Part shown: piece by piece, positions 57,407 through 64,000 of the stretch
How the letters are laid out: each line of letters begins with the position of its first letter
Numbering within the stretch: position 1 is the first letter of the stretch
DNA from: Pleurocapsa minor GSE-CHR-MK 17-07R
GTDB lineage: Bacteria > Chloroflexota > Anaerolineae > Aggregatilineales > Phototrophicaceae
Length of the DNA: 64,000 nucleotides
Assembly: GCA_019359125.1 (NCBI GenBank)
Contig: JAHHHY010000004.1
Coordinates: 62,001 to 126,000, forward strand
Direction: 5' to 3'
Made by a program: the position numbers and the translations under genes
The notes under the pieces: generated by a model
Database searches by the model: none
The model's input: only the letters and a program-made list of their open reading frames with translations
Told to the model about the DNA's origin: nothing

Positions 57407-59164
57407 TCAGCCCACCAGCTCGGCCTGGATGCCCAGCTCGGCCAGCGCGGCGCGCAGCGGATCAGCCTGGTCGCCCCGGATAATGACCGCCATCTCACCC
57501 AGCCGCGCGCCCAGATAACGGCGCAGCGCGGGATCGTTATACACCTGGTCCAGCACCTCTGGCGAGGTGGTGCGCAGCACCAGCAGGCGCTCAAACGTCA
57601 CGCTGGCCGATGCGCCCCCGCGCCAGCGTTCCAGCAGGCGGGCGACATTGGGCGGCAGCGGCGCCCCCGACAGATTGGTCAGGGTGCCGCTGATCTGCGC
57701 GGCATTGATGCCCTGCGCGGCAGCCTTCTCGACCGAGCCGCCATCCAGCTTGTAGGTGTAGCGCGACTCGCCCGCCCCCGGCGGAGACAACCACGAGGTC
57801 ATGCGCGACACGGTATAGCGGTCCATGCGCGAGGCCCGGCGCGACACATAAATCGTGCCATCGGCCGCAATTTCCACCTTCTCCGGCTGATCCGGCGGCG
57901 TGGGCCATTTCTTCAGTTTGAGGAAAGCCAGCCCGTAAGCCGTGAACCGGCCGGCGTTTTCCGCCAGATCGACCAGCCCCAGCCAGTGGAACGGGCCGGT
58001 CAGCAGATACTCCAGCATCGCGCCTTCAACCTCGTGCCAGCTTTCATAGCCGTTCAGGTATTCACCATCCGCGCCGCGAATATACCAGCTGTTGAAATCG
58101 CCGTTTGGCCGCTGGAAATCGGCATTTTCGTCATGCACCGCTTCGATGAAGATGCTGCGCGGCCACCAGCCTTCCTGCGGCAGCAGGCTGGCCATCATGT
58201 CGATGATGACTTCGCGCACAGCGGCCGCGTCGTACTGCGCCAGATCGCCGGCTTCCATATCCGGGCGCAGGCCGGGCACAAAGGCCAGGTCGATGATGTA
58301 GCGGGTCTGCCGCCATGCCTCCACCAGCTGGCGTACCTGCTCGTGGCGCGGTGCAGACAGCCACGGCTGGGCGGCAGTGCGGTGCGGCAGCGCGCGCCCC
58401 TGATGCACATCGATCAGCCCGGCGGCCAGCGCCAGCGCGGTCAGGAAATACAGCCTGCGCCGGTCGGGCACGATCAGGCCGCGCTCCAGCTGCGTCATAT
58501 CGTCCGCCGACAGATAGCCGCCGTCCAGCAGCGGATTGAGGATGCGCACGTAGGCCAGCAGCGTGGCCATGTCGTCCACCAGCGAGGTATCGGCTGGGCG
58601 CGGGTCGGTCACGTCCTCCAGCACCGGGATATCGACCGCGCCTTCCATGCCCTCGGCAGCAGCCATCCATGCGGCCTCGTCGGCTTCGGGCGGCATATCC
58701 TTCACATTGTCGTAGCTGGTCTTGCGCAGTGGCAGCACCGCCCGCAGGTCGTCGGGGATGAAGATGATCGTGCGCGTGCCTGTGCTGGCATTCTCGTAGG
58801 CTTTATGAATCAGCCCGCGATAATACAGCGCATCGGCCGTCGACTTTGGCCGCTGGAGCGGCTTCTCCTGCGCGATACCGTCGCTGCCCATCTCGTGAAT
58901 CTCGCCAAACAGGCGCTCGAACTGCTTTTCCGGCATCTGGCCGCCGCCGCCATTCAGCATCTGCATGGCGCCGTGCGCATGATCGTCCAGGCTGTCCCAC
59001 ACCGCTTCGGCACGGGCGGGGTCCAGCATGACGGCCAAGATCGCCTTTTTCAGCTTGTCACCCGTCAGCCCGACTTCCTTCATGCCCCAGGCCTGGGCGA
59101 ACACAGGCAGCAGCACCGGATCGGTATTTCCGCGAAACAATTGAGAGAGCGTCATCAGGGGCAT
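57407..59164 (-). CDS. Helicase-associated-domain protein without helicase motor
   Basis: The 585-residue protein matches the XPB/Ssl2 N-terminal-domain-like group (helicase_C_3) over its C-terminal part (VTFERLLVLRTTSPEVLDQV, then YLGARLGEMAVIIRGD and AALAELGIQAELVG). No Walker A or DEAH motif is present, so it is not a helicase itself. The first half contains winged-helix-like segments. It may bind DNA or a helicase partner. It is divergent from lexA, with a near-perfect LexA box (59191-59202) about 27 bases upstream of its start. ATG 59164 is used; ATG three codons on is possible. Confidence 0.72.
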   Translation of the reverse strand: MPLMTLSQLFRGNTDPVLLPVFAQAWGMKEVGLTGDKLKKAILAVMLDPARAEAVWDSLDDHAHGAMQMLNGGGGQMPEKQFERLFGEIHEMGSDGIAQEKPLQRPKSTADALYYRGLIHKAYENASTGTRTIIFIPDDLRAVLPLRKTSYDNVKDMPPEADEAAWMAAAEGMEGAVDIPVLEDVTDPRPADTSLVDDMATLLAYVRILNPLLDGGYLSADDMTQLERGLIVPDRRRLYFLTALALAAGLIDVHQGRALPHRTAAQPWLSAPRHEQVRQLVEAWRQTRYIIDLAFVPGLRPDMEAGDLAQYDAAAVREVIIDMMASLLPQEGWWPRSIFIEAVHDENADFQRPNGDFNSWYIRGADGEYLNGYESWHEVEGAMLEYLLTGPFHWLGLVDLAENAGRFTAYGLAFLKLKKWPTPPDQPEKVEIAADGTIYVSRRASRMDRYTVSRMTSWLSPPGAGESRYTYKLDGGSVEKAAAQGINAAQISGTLTNLSGAPLPPNVARLLERWRGGASASVTFERLLVLRTTSPEVLDQVYNDPALRRYLGARLGEMAVIIRGDQADPLRAALAELGIQAELVG

Positions 59165-59190
59165 AGGCTCACTTTTGAAACAGGTGTGCG

Positions 59191-59221
59191 GAACAAATGT
59201 TTGACATAGAACGAGCGTTCT
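59191..59221. promoter_or_regulatory. Two LexA (GAAC-N4-GTTC) operators
   Basis: The perfect box GAACGAGCGTTC lies at 59209-59220, with symmetric A and T flanks. The near match GAACAAATGTTT (one symmetric mismatch) is at 59191-59202. The spacing of centres is 18 bases, so two LexA dimers could sit side by side. This is the Gram-positive type of SOS box. Confidence 0.85.
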
Positions 59222-59229
59222 TTTACAAT
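59201..59229 (+). promoter_or_regulatory. lexA promoter
   Basis: TTGACA (59201-59206) and TACAAT (59224-59229) are spaced by 17 bases, and the perfect LexA operator fills the spacer. A leader of about 54 bases ends with AAAGGGG before GTG 59290. An ATG at 59197 lies upstream of the promoter and cannot be the start. Confidence 0.85.
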
Positions 59230-59289
59230 GAGGATTATAGCGTGAAATATGAAAATTATGGCGACAGGCCTTGCAGAAAGGGGCTTCGG

Positions 59290-59970
59290 GTGCGCGAGCG
59301 GACGAAACTTTCAGACAGACAGCGCAATATTCTGCGCTTCATGGAAACCTATGTGGAAGCACACGGGTATCCTCCCACGATCCGCGAAATCGGGAACGCG
59401 ACCGGCATCAACTCCACCTCGGTGGTGAATTACAACCTGAACAAGCTGGTCACCGGCGGCTACCTGACGCGCACGGGCCGCGCCAGCCGCGGCATCCGCC
59501 TGGTGAAAGCGCCTGGCTCGCGCGCGACCAAAGTGTCGATTGCGCCGGTCAGCTCGCTGGTGCGCGTGCCCGTCGTCGGCCAGATTGTGGCCAGCGAACC
59601 CGTGCCGATTCCCGAAGACATGGGCCGCTATTACGATGAGGATGCCATGCTGGAAGTGCCGCAGTCGATGCTGCGCGGCGTGGATGCCAATGAAGTGTTT
59701 GCCCTGCGCGTGAAGGGCGACTCGATGATCGACGCCATGATTCGCAACGGCGATATCGTGCTGCTGCGCAAGCAGGCCACCGCCAAAGATGGCGATATGG
59801 TGGCTGTGTGGCTGGATGAGCGCGGCGAAACCACGCTGAAGTATTTCTTCCCGGAAGGGCCGAAGGTGCGCCTGCAGCCCGCCCACCCCACGATGGCCCC
59901 GATTTACGTGGATGCCACGCACTGCGAAGTACAGGGGCGCGTGCTGTCCGTTATGCGCATGAGCGTTTAG
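59290..59970 (+). CDS. lexA: SOS repressor LexA
   Basis: The 226-residue protein has an N-terminal winged helix (LSDRQRNILRFMETYVEAHG, with TGINSTSVVNYNLNKL as recognition helix). The S24 peptidase domain has Ser145 in KGDSMID and Lys184 in TTLKYFF as the catalytic pair. The usual Ala-Gly cleavage bond seems to be Ala101-Ser102 in VGQIVASEP. It represses SOS genes until RecA-stimulated self-cleavage. It has two operators upstream and so represses itself. GTG 59290 is the start, supported by AAAGGGG 7 bases before it. Confidence 0.93.
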   Translation: MRERTKLSDRQRNILRFMETYVEAHGYPPTIREIGNATGINSTSVVNYNLNKLVTGGYLTRTGRASRGIRLVKAPGSRATKVSIAPVSSLVRVPVVGQIVASEPVPIPEDMGRYYDEDAMLEVPQSMLRGVDANEVFALRVKGDSMIDAMIRNGDIVLLRKQATAKDGDMVAVWLDERGETTLKYFFPEGPKVRLQPAHPTMAPIYVDATHCEVQGRVLSVMRMSV

Positions 59971-60002
59971 CGCATCAATTCAATCTCATGAGCGTCATTA
60001 TT

Positions 60003-60037
60003 CGGGCGAGCCTGCGCAGGTTCGCCCGATTTTGTTT
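60003..60037 (+). terminator. Rho-independent terminator after lexA
   Basis: CGGGCGAGCCTGC pairs with GCAGGTTCGCCCG (one G-T pair) with no loop bases beyond the centre, followed by ATTTTGTTT. It begins 33 bases after the stop of lexA. Confidence 0.85.
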
Positions 60038-60064
60038 GTCCGCAAATTCTTGGCTGAAAGCAGC

Positions 60065-60139
60065 GGGCACGTCGCGACGCGCCCACACTTCAAAAGAACG
60101 ATGAACCGCCAAGACGCCAAGCACGCCAAGACACAAAGC
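60065..60139. repeat. Composite repeat: imperfect palindrome plus CCGCCAAG element
   Basis: GGGCACGTCGCGACGCGCCC (60065-60084, one mismatch) is followed about 16 bases on by ATGAACCGCCAAGACGCC and AAGCACGCCAAGACAC. This matches the order seen at 42564-42633. Confidence 0.7.
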
Positions 60140-60287
60140 TATTGCAGCAGGTTACGGAAAAGCCCATCAACAATCGCCAACTGTGTAAACATTGACCACC
60201 AAGACAAATGATGGGTCGGAACTATCGTTGCCAGACGAATATTACCGTTCAAATCTTGGCGTTCTTGGCGCCTTGGCGGTTCAAATT
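60101..60287. repeat. Inverted pair of CCGCCAAGACGCC repeats
   Basis: The left copy is at 60101-60139. The right copy at 60248-60287 reads CAAATCTTGGCGTTCTTGGC, then GCCTTGGCGGTTCAAATTG, which is the inverse. About 108 bases lie between them. Confidence 0.72.
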
Positions 60288-60323
60288 GTCTTTAAGGCAA
60301 TCCACACAGGTCTTTACCTCGCC

Positions 60324-61448
60324 CTATTTCGTCAGGAACTCGTGAATCAGCGACTGGAAATGATGCACACCGTTTTCGCGCTTCACGCTGAAGCGACCGC
60401 GGTCATAGGCGCGTGATTGCAGGCCCTTCTGCACCGTCTCGCAGATTTCGATATCTTCCTGCTGAATCTCGTCGCTGAAGGCGATCGTCTGCTGCATGCT
60501 TTCCCAGCCATCGCCCGTGCCCGGCTCCTCGAAATACCACTCGAAGATGGTCAGCGTCTTGTCGTGGCCCACCGGCAGGATGATATTGATGCTCATGTTG
60601 TCGGGATACACGTTCAGCATCGTATTCGGGAAAATCCAGTAGTACAGCGCCTCAGCCTCGGCCTCGGTGCGCACATAGCGGCGGTCGCGCCCCTGGATAT
60701 CGCCATCCTTCGACGGGCGAATCGGCGCGTACTGCGACGAATAGTAGCGGAACGTGTCCACGCGGTACTGCTCGTAGTCCAGCTCGCGGTACAGCCCCGG
60801 ATGCGCGATCGGCACGTGGTAGCCTTCCAGATAATTGTCCACGTACACTTTCCAGTTGCAGTCGATGTAGTAATCGCGCCGCTCCATCGCCCGCATCCGG
60901 CCGATGTCGAAGCCCTTGCGCCGGATTTCTTCGTCGATGCTGCCGTACACCTCCATGAAGTCGGGCGCGCTGTCGTCCAGATTGACGAAGATGAACGGCC
61001 CCCACTCCACCACGCGCACCGGCTGCAGGCAGACCGCGCTTTTGTCCCAGTTTTCCACGCCGTCAAACTCCGGCGCGTTCATCAGCTTGCCATCCAGCGT
61101 ATACGTCCAGCCGTGATATTTGCATTGCAGGCTCTTGCGATTGCCCTTGCCCGACGCGACTGGCCCCGCCCGATGCGCGCACACGTTGAAGAACGCCTTC
61201 AGCTTGCCGTCGGTGCCGCGTGTGATGACCAGCGGCTCGCCCACCACGTCGCAGGTGAAATAGTCCCCCGGGCGGGCGACCATATCGGCGCGGCCGACCG
61301 GCTGCCACGTCTTCCAGAAGACTTTTTCTTTCTCCAGCTCCAGAAACGCCGCGTCGGTATACCAGCGCGACGGCATCGTTTCGGCCGTGGCCAGCGTGCC
61401 GGACGGGTGATAATCAGACAGGTCAGGCGTCTGCCTGTGTTCCAACAT
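60324..61448 (-). CDS. Rieske non-heme iron oxygenase, alpha subunit
   Basis: The 374-residue protein has a Rieske [2Fe-2S] site with Cys90/His92 in VCAHRAG and Cys109/His112 in CKYHGW. The catalytic domain shows DNYLEGYHVPIAHPG with iron ligands His211 and His216 and Asp204 as the likely bridging residue. The pattern is closest to the choline monooxygenase / GbcA / CntA group acting on quaternary amines, but the substrate is unproven. It needs an external reductase, which is not in the window. GGAGG precedes the ATG. It is last in an operon behind an M24 peptidase and an SDR. Confidence 0.9.
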   Translation of the reverse strand: MLEHRQTPDLSDYHPSGTLATAETMPSRWYTDAAFLELEKEKVFWKTWQPVGRADMVARPGDYFTCDVVGEPLVITRGTDGKLKAFFNVCAHRAGPVASGKGNRKSLQCKYHGWTYTLDGKLMNAPEFDGVENWDKSAVCLQPVRVVEWGPFIFVNLDDSAPDFMEVYGSIDEEIRRKGFDIGRMRAMERRDYYIDCNWKVYVDNYLEGYHVPIAHPGLYRELDYEQYRVDTFRYYSSQYAPIRPSKDGDIQGRDRRYVRTEAEAEALYYWIFPNTMLNVYPDNMSINIILPVGHDKTLTIFEWYFEEPGTGDGWESMQQTIAFSDEIQQEDIEICETVQKGLQSRAYDRGRFSVKRENGVHHFQSLIHEFLTK

Positions 61449-61465
61449 AACCAGAATCCTCCGCG

Positions 61466-62566
61466 CTAAATCTCAAGGCTCTTGCGAAAATGGGTCATCA
61501 CTTCCAGGCCAGAGTCGGTGATCAGCACATTGTCTTCAATGCGCACGCCGCCCACGCCCGGCAGATAAATCCCCGGCTCAATTGTGAAGGTCATGCCCGG
61601 CTCGAGCAGATAGGTGATATTGCCGGCGATCTGCGGCATCGAGCGCTGGCCGTCCATGCCCAGGCCGTGCCCGGTGCGATGCGTGAAGTACGGCCCGTAG
61701 CCGGCCTCCTCGATCACGCGGCGGGCGGCGCGGTCCACCAGCCCGGCAGCCACGCCCGGCCCAGCGGCGGCAATCGCGGCCTCGTTGGCGGCTTTGACCG
61801 TGTCATAGATGCGCTGCATCTCCGGCGTCGGGTCGCCCAGCACGAACGTGCGCGTGATGTCGGAATAGTAGCCGCCGACCTTGCAGCCGAAGTCGATCAG
61901 CAGGAACTCGTCAAAGTCGAGCGCGCGGTCAGTGGTGTTGCCATGCGGATTGCTGCTGTTCGGCCCGGTCTGGATGAGCGTGTCAAAGGCCAGATCTTCA
62001 GCGCCATAGGCGAATTGCAGGTCGTTCAGCGCCTTGGCGATTTCCTTCTCGGTCATCTCCGGGCGCAGGTCGCTCAGCAGGCTGTCCAGCGCACGCTCGC
62101 TGATATTCATCGCCCGCTGCATCAGCTCCAGCTCGTCCGGCGTCTTGATGGCGCGGATGCGCAGCAGGTCCAGCTCGATGCCCTTCAGCTTCAGCGAGGG
62201 CATCGCCTGGCCGATCCATTCCTGCTCGTAGAAGCGCATCGTCTGGCCATCGACGCCCAGCGTCTTGCCCGACAGCTTCAGGCTTTCCAGCGCGGCAGCT
62301 ACGGCGGCCAGCGGCCCTTCCTCGTCGTTCCAGGTGAAAATCTCGGCATTCAGGTCCGGGCGATTGTGCAGCGTCTGCGATTCCAGCAGCGGCACCACCC
62401 ACGCGCAGGCGTCCGGCGTATAGATCGCCAGGATGATGCGCTCGGACGAAAAATAGGTGATGCCGGTAAAGTAGCGCATGTTCATGCCCGGCACCAGCGC
62501 CACCGCGTCCACACCCGGAATGGCGCGCAGCCGTTTCAGCCGCCCCTCGTAATCAAACTGTGTCAT
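61466..62566 (-). CDS. M24-family aminopeptidase P-like hydrolase
   Basis: The 366-residue protein has a creatinase-type N-terminal domain (about 1-130) and a pita-bread M24 domain. The metal ligands Asp225, Asp236, His300, Glu330 and Glu344 are all present, with His208 nearby. Members include Xaa-Pro peptidases, creatinase and ectoine hydrolase. The full ligand set means it binds two metals, so it is not creatinase-like in chemistry. ATG 62566 has AGAAAG upstream. The 17-base gap to the Rieske gene suggests a joint catabolic role. Confidence 0.88.
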   Translation of the reverse strand: MTQFDYEGRLKRLRAIPGVDAVALVPGMNMRYFTGITYFSSERIILAIYTPDACAWVVPLLESQTLHNRPDLNAEIFTWNDEEGPLAAVAAALESLKLSGKTLGVDGQTMRFYEQEWIGQAMPSLKLKGIELDLLRIRAIKTPDELELMQRAMNISERALDSLLSDLRPEMTEKEIAKALNDLQFAYGAEDLAFDTLIQTGPNSSNPHGNTTDRALDFDEFLLIDFGCKVGGYYSDITRTFVLGDPTPEMQRIYDTVKAANEAAIAAAGPGVAAGLVDRAARRVIEEAGYGPYFTHRTGHGLGMDGQRSMPQIAGNITYLLEPGMTFTIEPGIYLPGVGGVRIEDNVLITDSGLEVMTHFRKSLEI

Positions 62567-62615
62567 GAGATCATCTTTCTGTAGGGTGATAAACAAAAAA
62601 TAGATCTGTGGCCGC

Positions 62616-63347
62616 TTACAGCGCCTCGCGCATCGGGCGCATGCCGATCAGGAACACGCGCGACTTGGGCGGCTGCATCACGGCAAACACGACCGCCTCG
62701 GCCACATCTTCCGAGTCGAGGAATTCTTCCAGCACCGGATCGCCCTGCGTGCGGCCCGTGCCAAAGGCGAAATAGGTGTGCACGCCGCCCGGCGCGATAT
62801 AGCTCACCTTGATGTTGTGCTCACGGCATTCGGCGTCCAGCGCGGTGGCAAAGCCATACTGGGCATGCTTGCTGGCGCAGTAGACCGCCTCCATCGGCAG
62901 GCCCTTCAGCCCGGCGACCGAGCCGATGAACACGATATTGCCCTGCTTGCGCGCCTGCATCTCGCCCAGAAACGCGTGCGTCACCAGGAAGGTGGTGCGC
63001 ATGTTGGTATTCATCATCCAGTCGTAATCGGCCACGCTGAGATTGCCCAGCGGGCCATACTTGCCCACACCTGCGTTGTTCACCAGGATATCGACATGAC
63101 CAAACTCGGCCATCGTCTCGGCATGCAGGCGCTTCACGTCGTCTTCGTTAGCGGCATCCCCGGCGACCACCAGCGCGCGCCTGCCCATCGTCACGATTTC
63201 ATCCGCCAGCGATTCCAGCTCAGACTGGGTGCGCGCCGTCACCACCACGTGCGCCCCTTCCGCCGCCAGCGCCAGCGCCGCCGCGCGCCCGATACCCCGG
63301 CTCGCGCCGGTGATCAGAGCGACCTTGTCCTGAATCGTCACAGCCAT
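62616..63347 (-). CDS. Short-chain dehydrogenase/reductase
   Basis: The 243-residue protein has the NAD(P) loop GASRGIG (14-20), NNAG (90-93) and the catalytic Ser143, Tyr156 and Lys160. These make it a classical SDR. Arg residues after the second strand (VTARTQSEL) suggest NADP preference. It probably oxidises or reduces a small alcohol or ketone. AAGGAAG precedes the ATG. It is first in the operon with the M24 peptidase and Rieske genes (49-base gap). Confidence 0.9.
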   Translation of the reverse strand: MAVTIQDKVALITGASRGIGRAAALALAAEGAHVVVTARTQSELESLADEIVTMGRRALVVAGDAANEDDVKRLHAETMAEFGHVDILVNNAGVGKYGPLGNLSVADYDWMMNTNMRTTFLVTHAFLGEMQARKQGNIVFIGSVAGLKGLPMEAVYCASKHAQYGFATALDAECREHNIKVSYIAPGGVHTYFAFGTGRTQGDPVLEEFLDSEDVAEAVVFAVMQPPKSRVFLIGMRPMREAL

Positions 63348-63501
63348 CGCAGACTTCCTTTTACTCGTTCGGATGCATAGCGTAATGGTAACTTTTCGCG
63401 CCTCAGACTGCCATATGGCCAGCCCTGCGCGGTGTTCTCACAGGCGGCTCAGGCGGGCGGCGTATACTGCCGGAAACAGTCATCACACAGGAGACATCCC
63501 T

Positions 63502-64000
63502 ATGCTGCCAGAGCAGGCTTACTTCCAGCTCACACCCGACCTGCGCATCTGCCGCGTGCTGAACGGGATGTGGCAGGTCAGCGGGGCGCACGGGCGCATC
63601 GACCCAGCAAGCGCAGTAGCCGCCATGGACGGCTACACCCGCGACGGCTTCACCACCTGGGACCTGGCCGACCACTACGGCCCGGCGGAAGACTTCATCG
63701 GCCAGTATCGGCGCGCGCTGGCCACCGACGGGCGCGACCCGGATGCGACGATTCAGGCCTTCACCAAGTGGGTGCCCCGCCCCGGCCCGATGACCCGCGC
63801 CGTCGTCGAGCAGGCGGTCGATGTGTCGCTGCGGCGTATGCAGACAGGCCGGCTTGATCTGCTGCAATTCCACTGGTGGGATTATGCCGACCGGCGCTAT
63901 CTGGATGCGCTGAAGCATCTGGCCGACCTGCGCGAGGCGGGCAAAATTCGTCACGTCGCGCTGACCAATTTCGACACCGAGCGCCTGAAGCTGATCACCG
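63502..64000 (+). CDS. Aldo/keto reductase, N-terminal part (3' end outside window)
   Basis: Only the first 166 residues are visible. They contain FTTWDLADHYGPAEDFIGQY (Asp and Tyr of the catalytic set), TKWVPRPG, and DLLQFHWWDYADRRYLDAL, typical of the AKR barrel. The third motif of the fold, ADLREAGKIRHVALTNF, follows. AGGAGAC precedes ATG 63502. It is divergent from the SDR. The substrate is unknown and the cofactor-binding end is missing from the window. Confidence 0.85.
   Translation, partial: MLPEQAYFQLTPDLRICRVLNGMWQVSGAHGRIDPASAVAAMDGYTRDGFTTWDLADHYGPAEDFIGQYRRALATDGRDPDATIQAFTKWVPRPGPMTRAVVEQAVDVSLRRMQTGRLDLLQFHWWDYADRRYLDALKHLADLREAGKIRHVALTNFDTERLKLIT

Larger units (their letters stand above)
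59971..60323. other. Intergenic region with terminator and repeat elements
   Basis: This 353-base gap has the lexA terminator (60003-60037), an imperfect palindrome (60065-60084) and the CCGCCAAG repeat pair (60101-60287). A 74-codon open frame across the right part reads through the repeat and is not considered a gene. Confidence 0.7.

Noticed and set aside
57392-59209. 605-codon plus-strand open frame opposite the helicase-associated gene
   Set aside because: It is antisense to a gene with recognised C-terminal domain blocks and shows no protein features of its own.
59197-59289. ATG at 59197 as the lexA start, adding 31 residues
   Set aside because: That ATG lies within the operator-promoter region, upstream of the -10 box, so it would not be on the message. 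GTG 59290 has AAAGGGG and gives a normal LexA N-terminus.
60192-60416. 74-codon plus-strand open frame in the gap after lexA
   Set aside because: It reads through the CCGCCAAG repeat and into the antisense of the Rieske gene. No ribosome binding site or domain supports it.
1-64000. tRNA and rRNA genes
   Set aside because: I scanned the intergenic gaps for T-loop-like GTTCGAATC patterns and for long non-coding structured stretches and saw none. A dedicated tRNA search would settle this.

Overview
The window is GC-rich and densely coded. It most likely comes from a Chloroflexota bacterium of the Anaerolineae type. The evidence is the TP-rich stalks in several surface proteins (runs such as PTDTPTETP), the Ala/Thr/Gln-rich stalk of the large Ser/Thr kinase, a Gram-positive-style LexA operator (GAAC-N4-GTTC), an AroA(G)-type DAHP synthase fused to chorismate mutase, and palindromic intergenic repeats. 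The phylum call is inference from style and gene families; the window contains no rRNA or ribosomal protein gene. No tRNA, rRNA, CRISPR array, transposase, phage gene or origin was seen.

Layout. 1-7.5 kb: the end of an amidohydrolase, an SLC13-type carrier with TrkA-C domains, a BcrA-type ABC exporter, an MFS carrier and an amidase. 7.5-20 kb: an orphan sensor kinase, AroF, a STAND-like ATPase with a C-terminal anchor, a small nucleotide kinase, a PH-domain protein, a run of small enzymes (DUF952, GNAT, nucleotidyltransferase, DUF4177-like, RidA) and a 1416-residue membrane Ser/Thr kinase with a large outer region. 20-36 kb: DUF177/YceD followed by the primary sigma factor, an M23 peptidase, a HExxH protease with a TolB-like propeller, a lipoprotein PBP of MecA-like layout, a Fur-family regulator with a glycosyltransferase, SelA, an ABC-F ATPase and a secreted protein. 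36.7-41.2 kb: a complete NMT1/THI5-like ABC importer (permease, ATPase, long permease, binding protein). 41.2-54.3 kb: a tandem repeat array, a DoxX-like protein, a foldase lipoprotein with two related stalk proteins, a K+/H+ antiporter, an AT-richer HEAT-like gene, a LUD-domain pair, MsrB, a CoxE-type VWA protein, a LysE-type carrier and secreted proteins. 54-64 kb: a secreted zinc protease with a glycosyltransferase, a helicase-associated-domain protein divergent from lexA, and a Rieske oxygenase / M24 peptidase / SDR operon next to a partial aldo/keto reductase.

Three non-coding themes stand out. First, five genes begin with an ATG placed 7 or 8 bases after a TATAAT/TATACT box, with no ribosome binding site between, which points to leaderless transcripts read from -10-only promoters. 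Second, the gaps between genes hold several families of palindromic repeats: GTAG-headed REP-like palindromes, one tandem BIME-like array of about 100-bp units, an 85-bp three-hairpin element whose side arms swap, and a CCGCCAAGACGCC family that occurs in inverted pairs. Third, lexA has a full promoter with one perfect operator between -35 and -10 and a near-match just upstream, in the gap it shares with the helicase-associated-domain gene.
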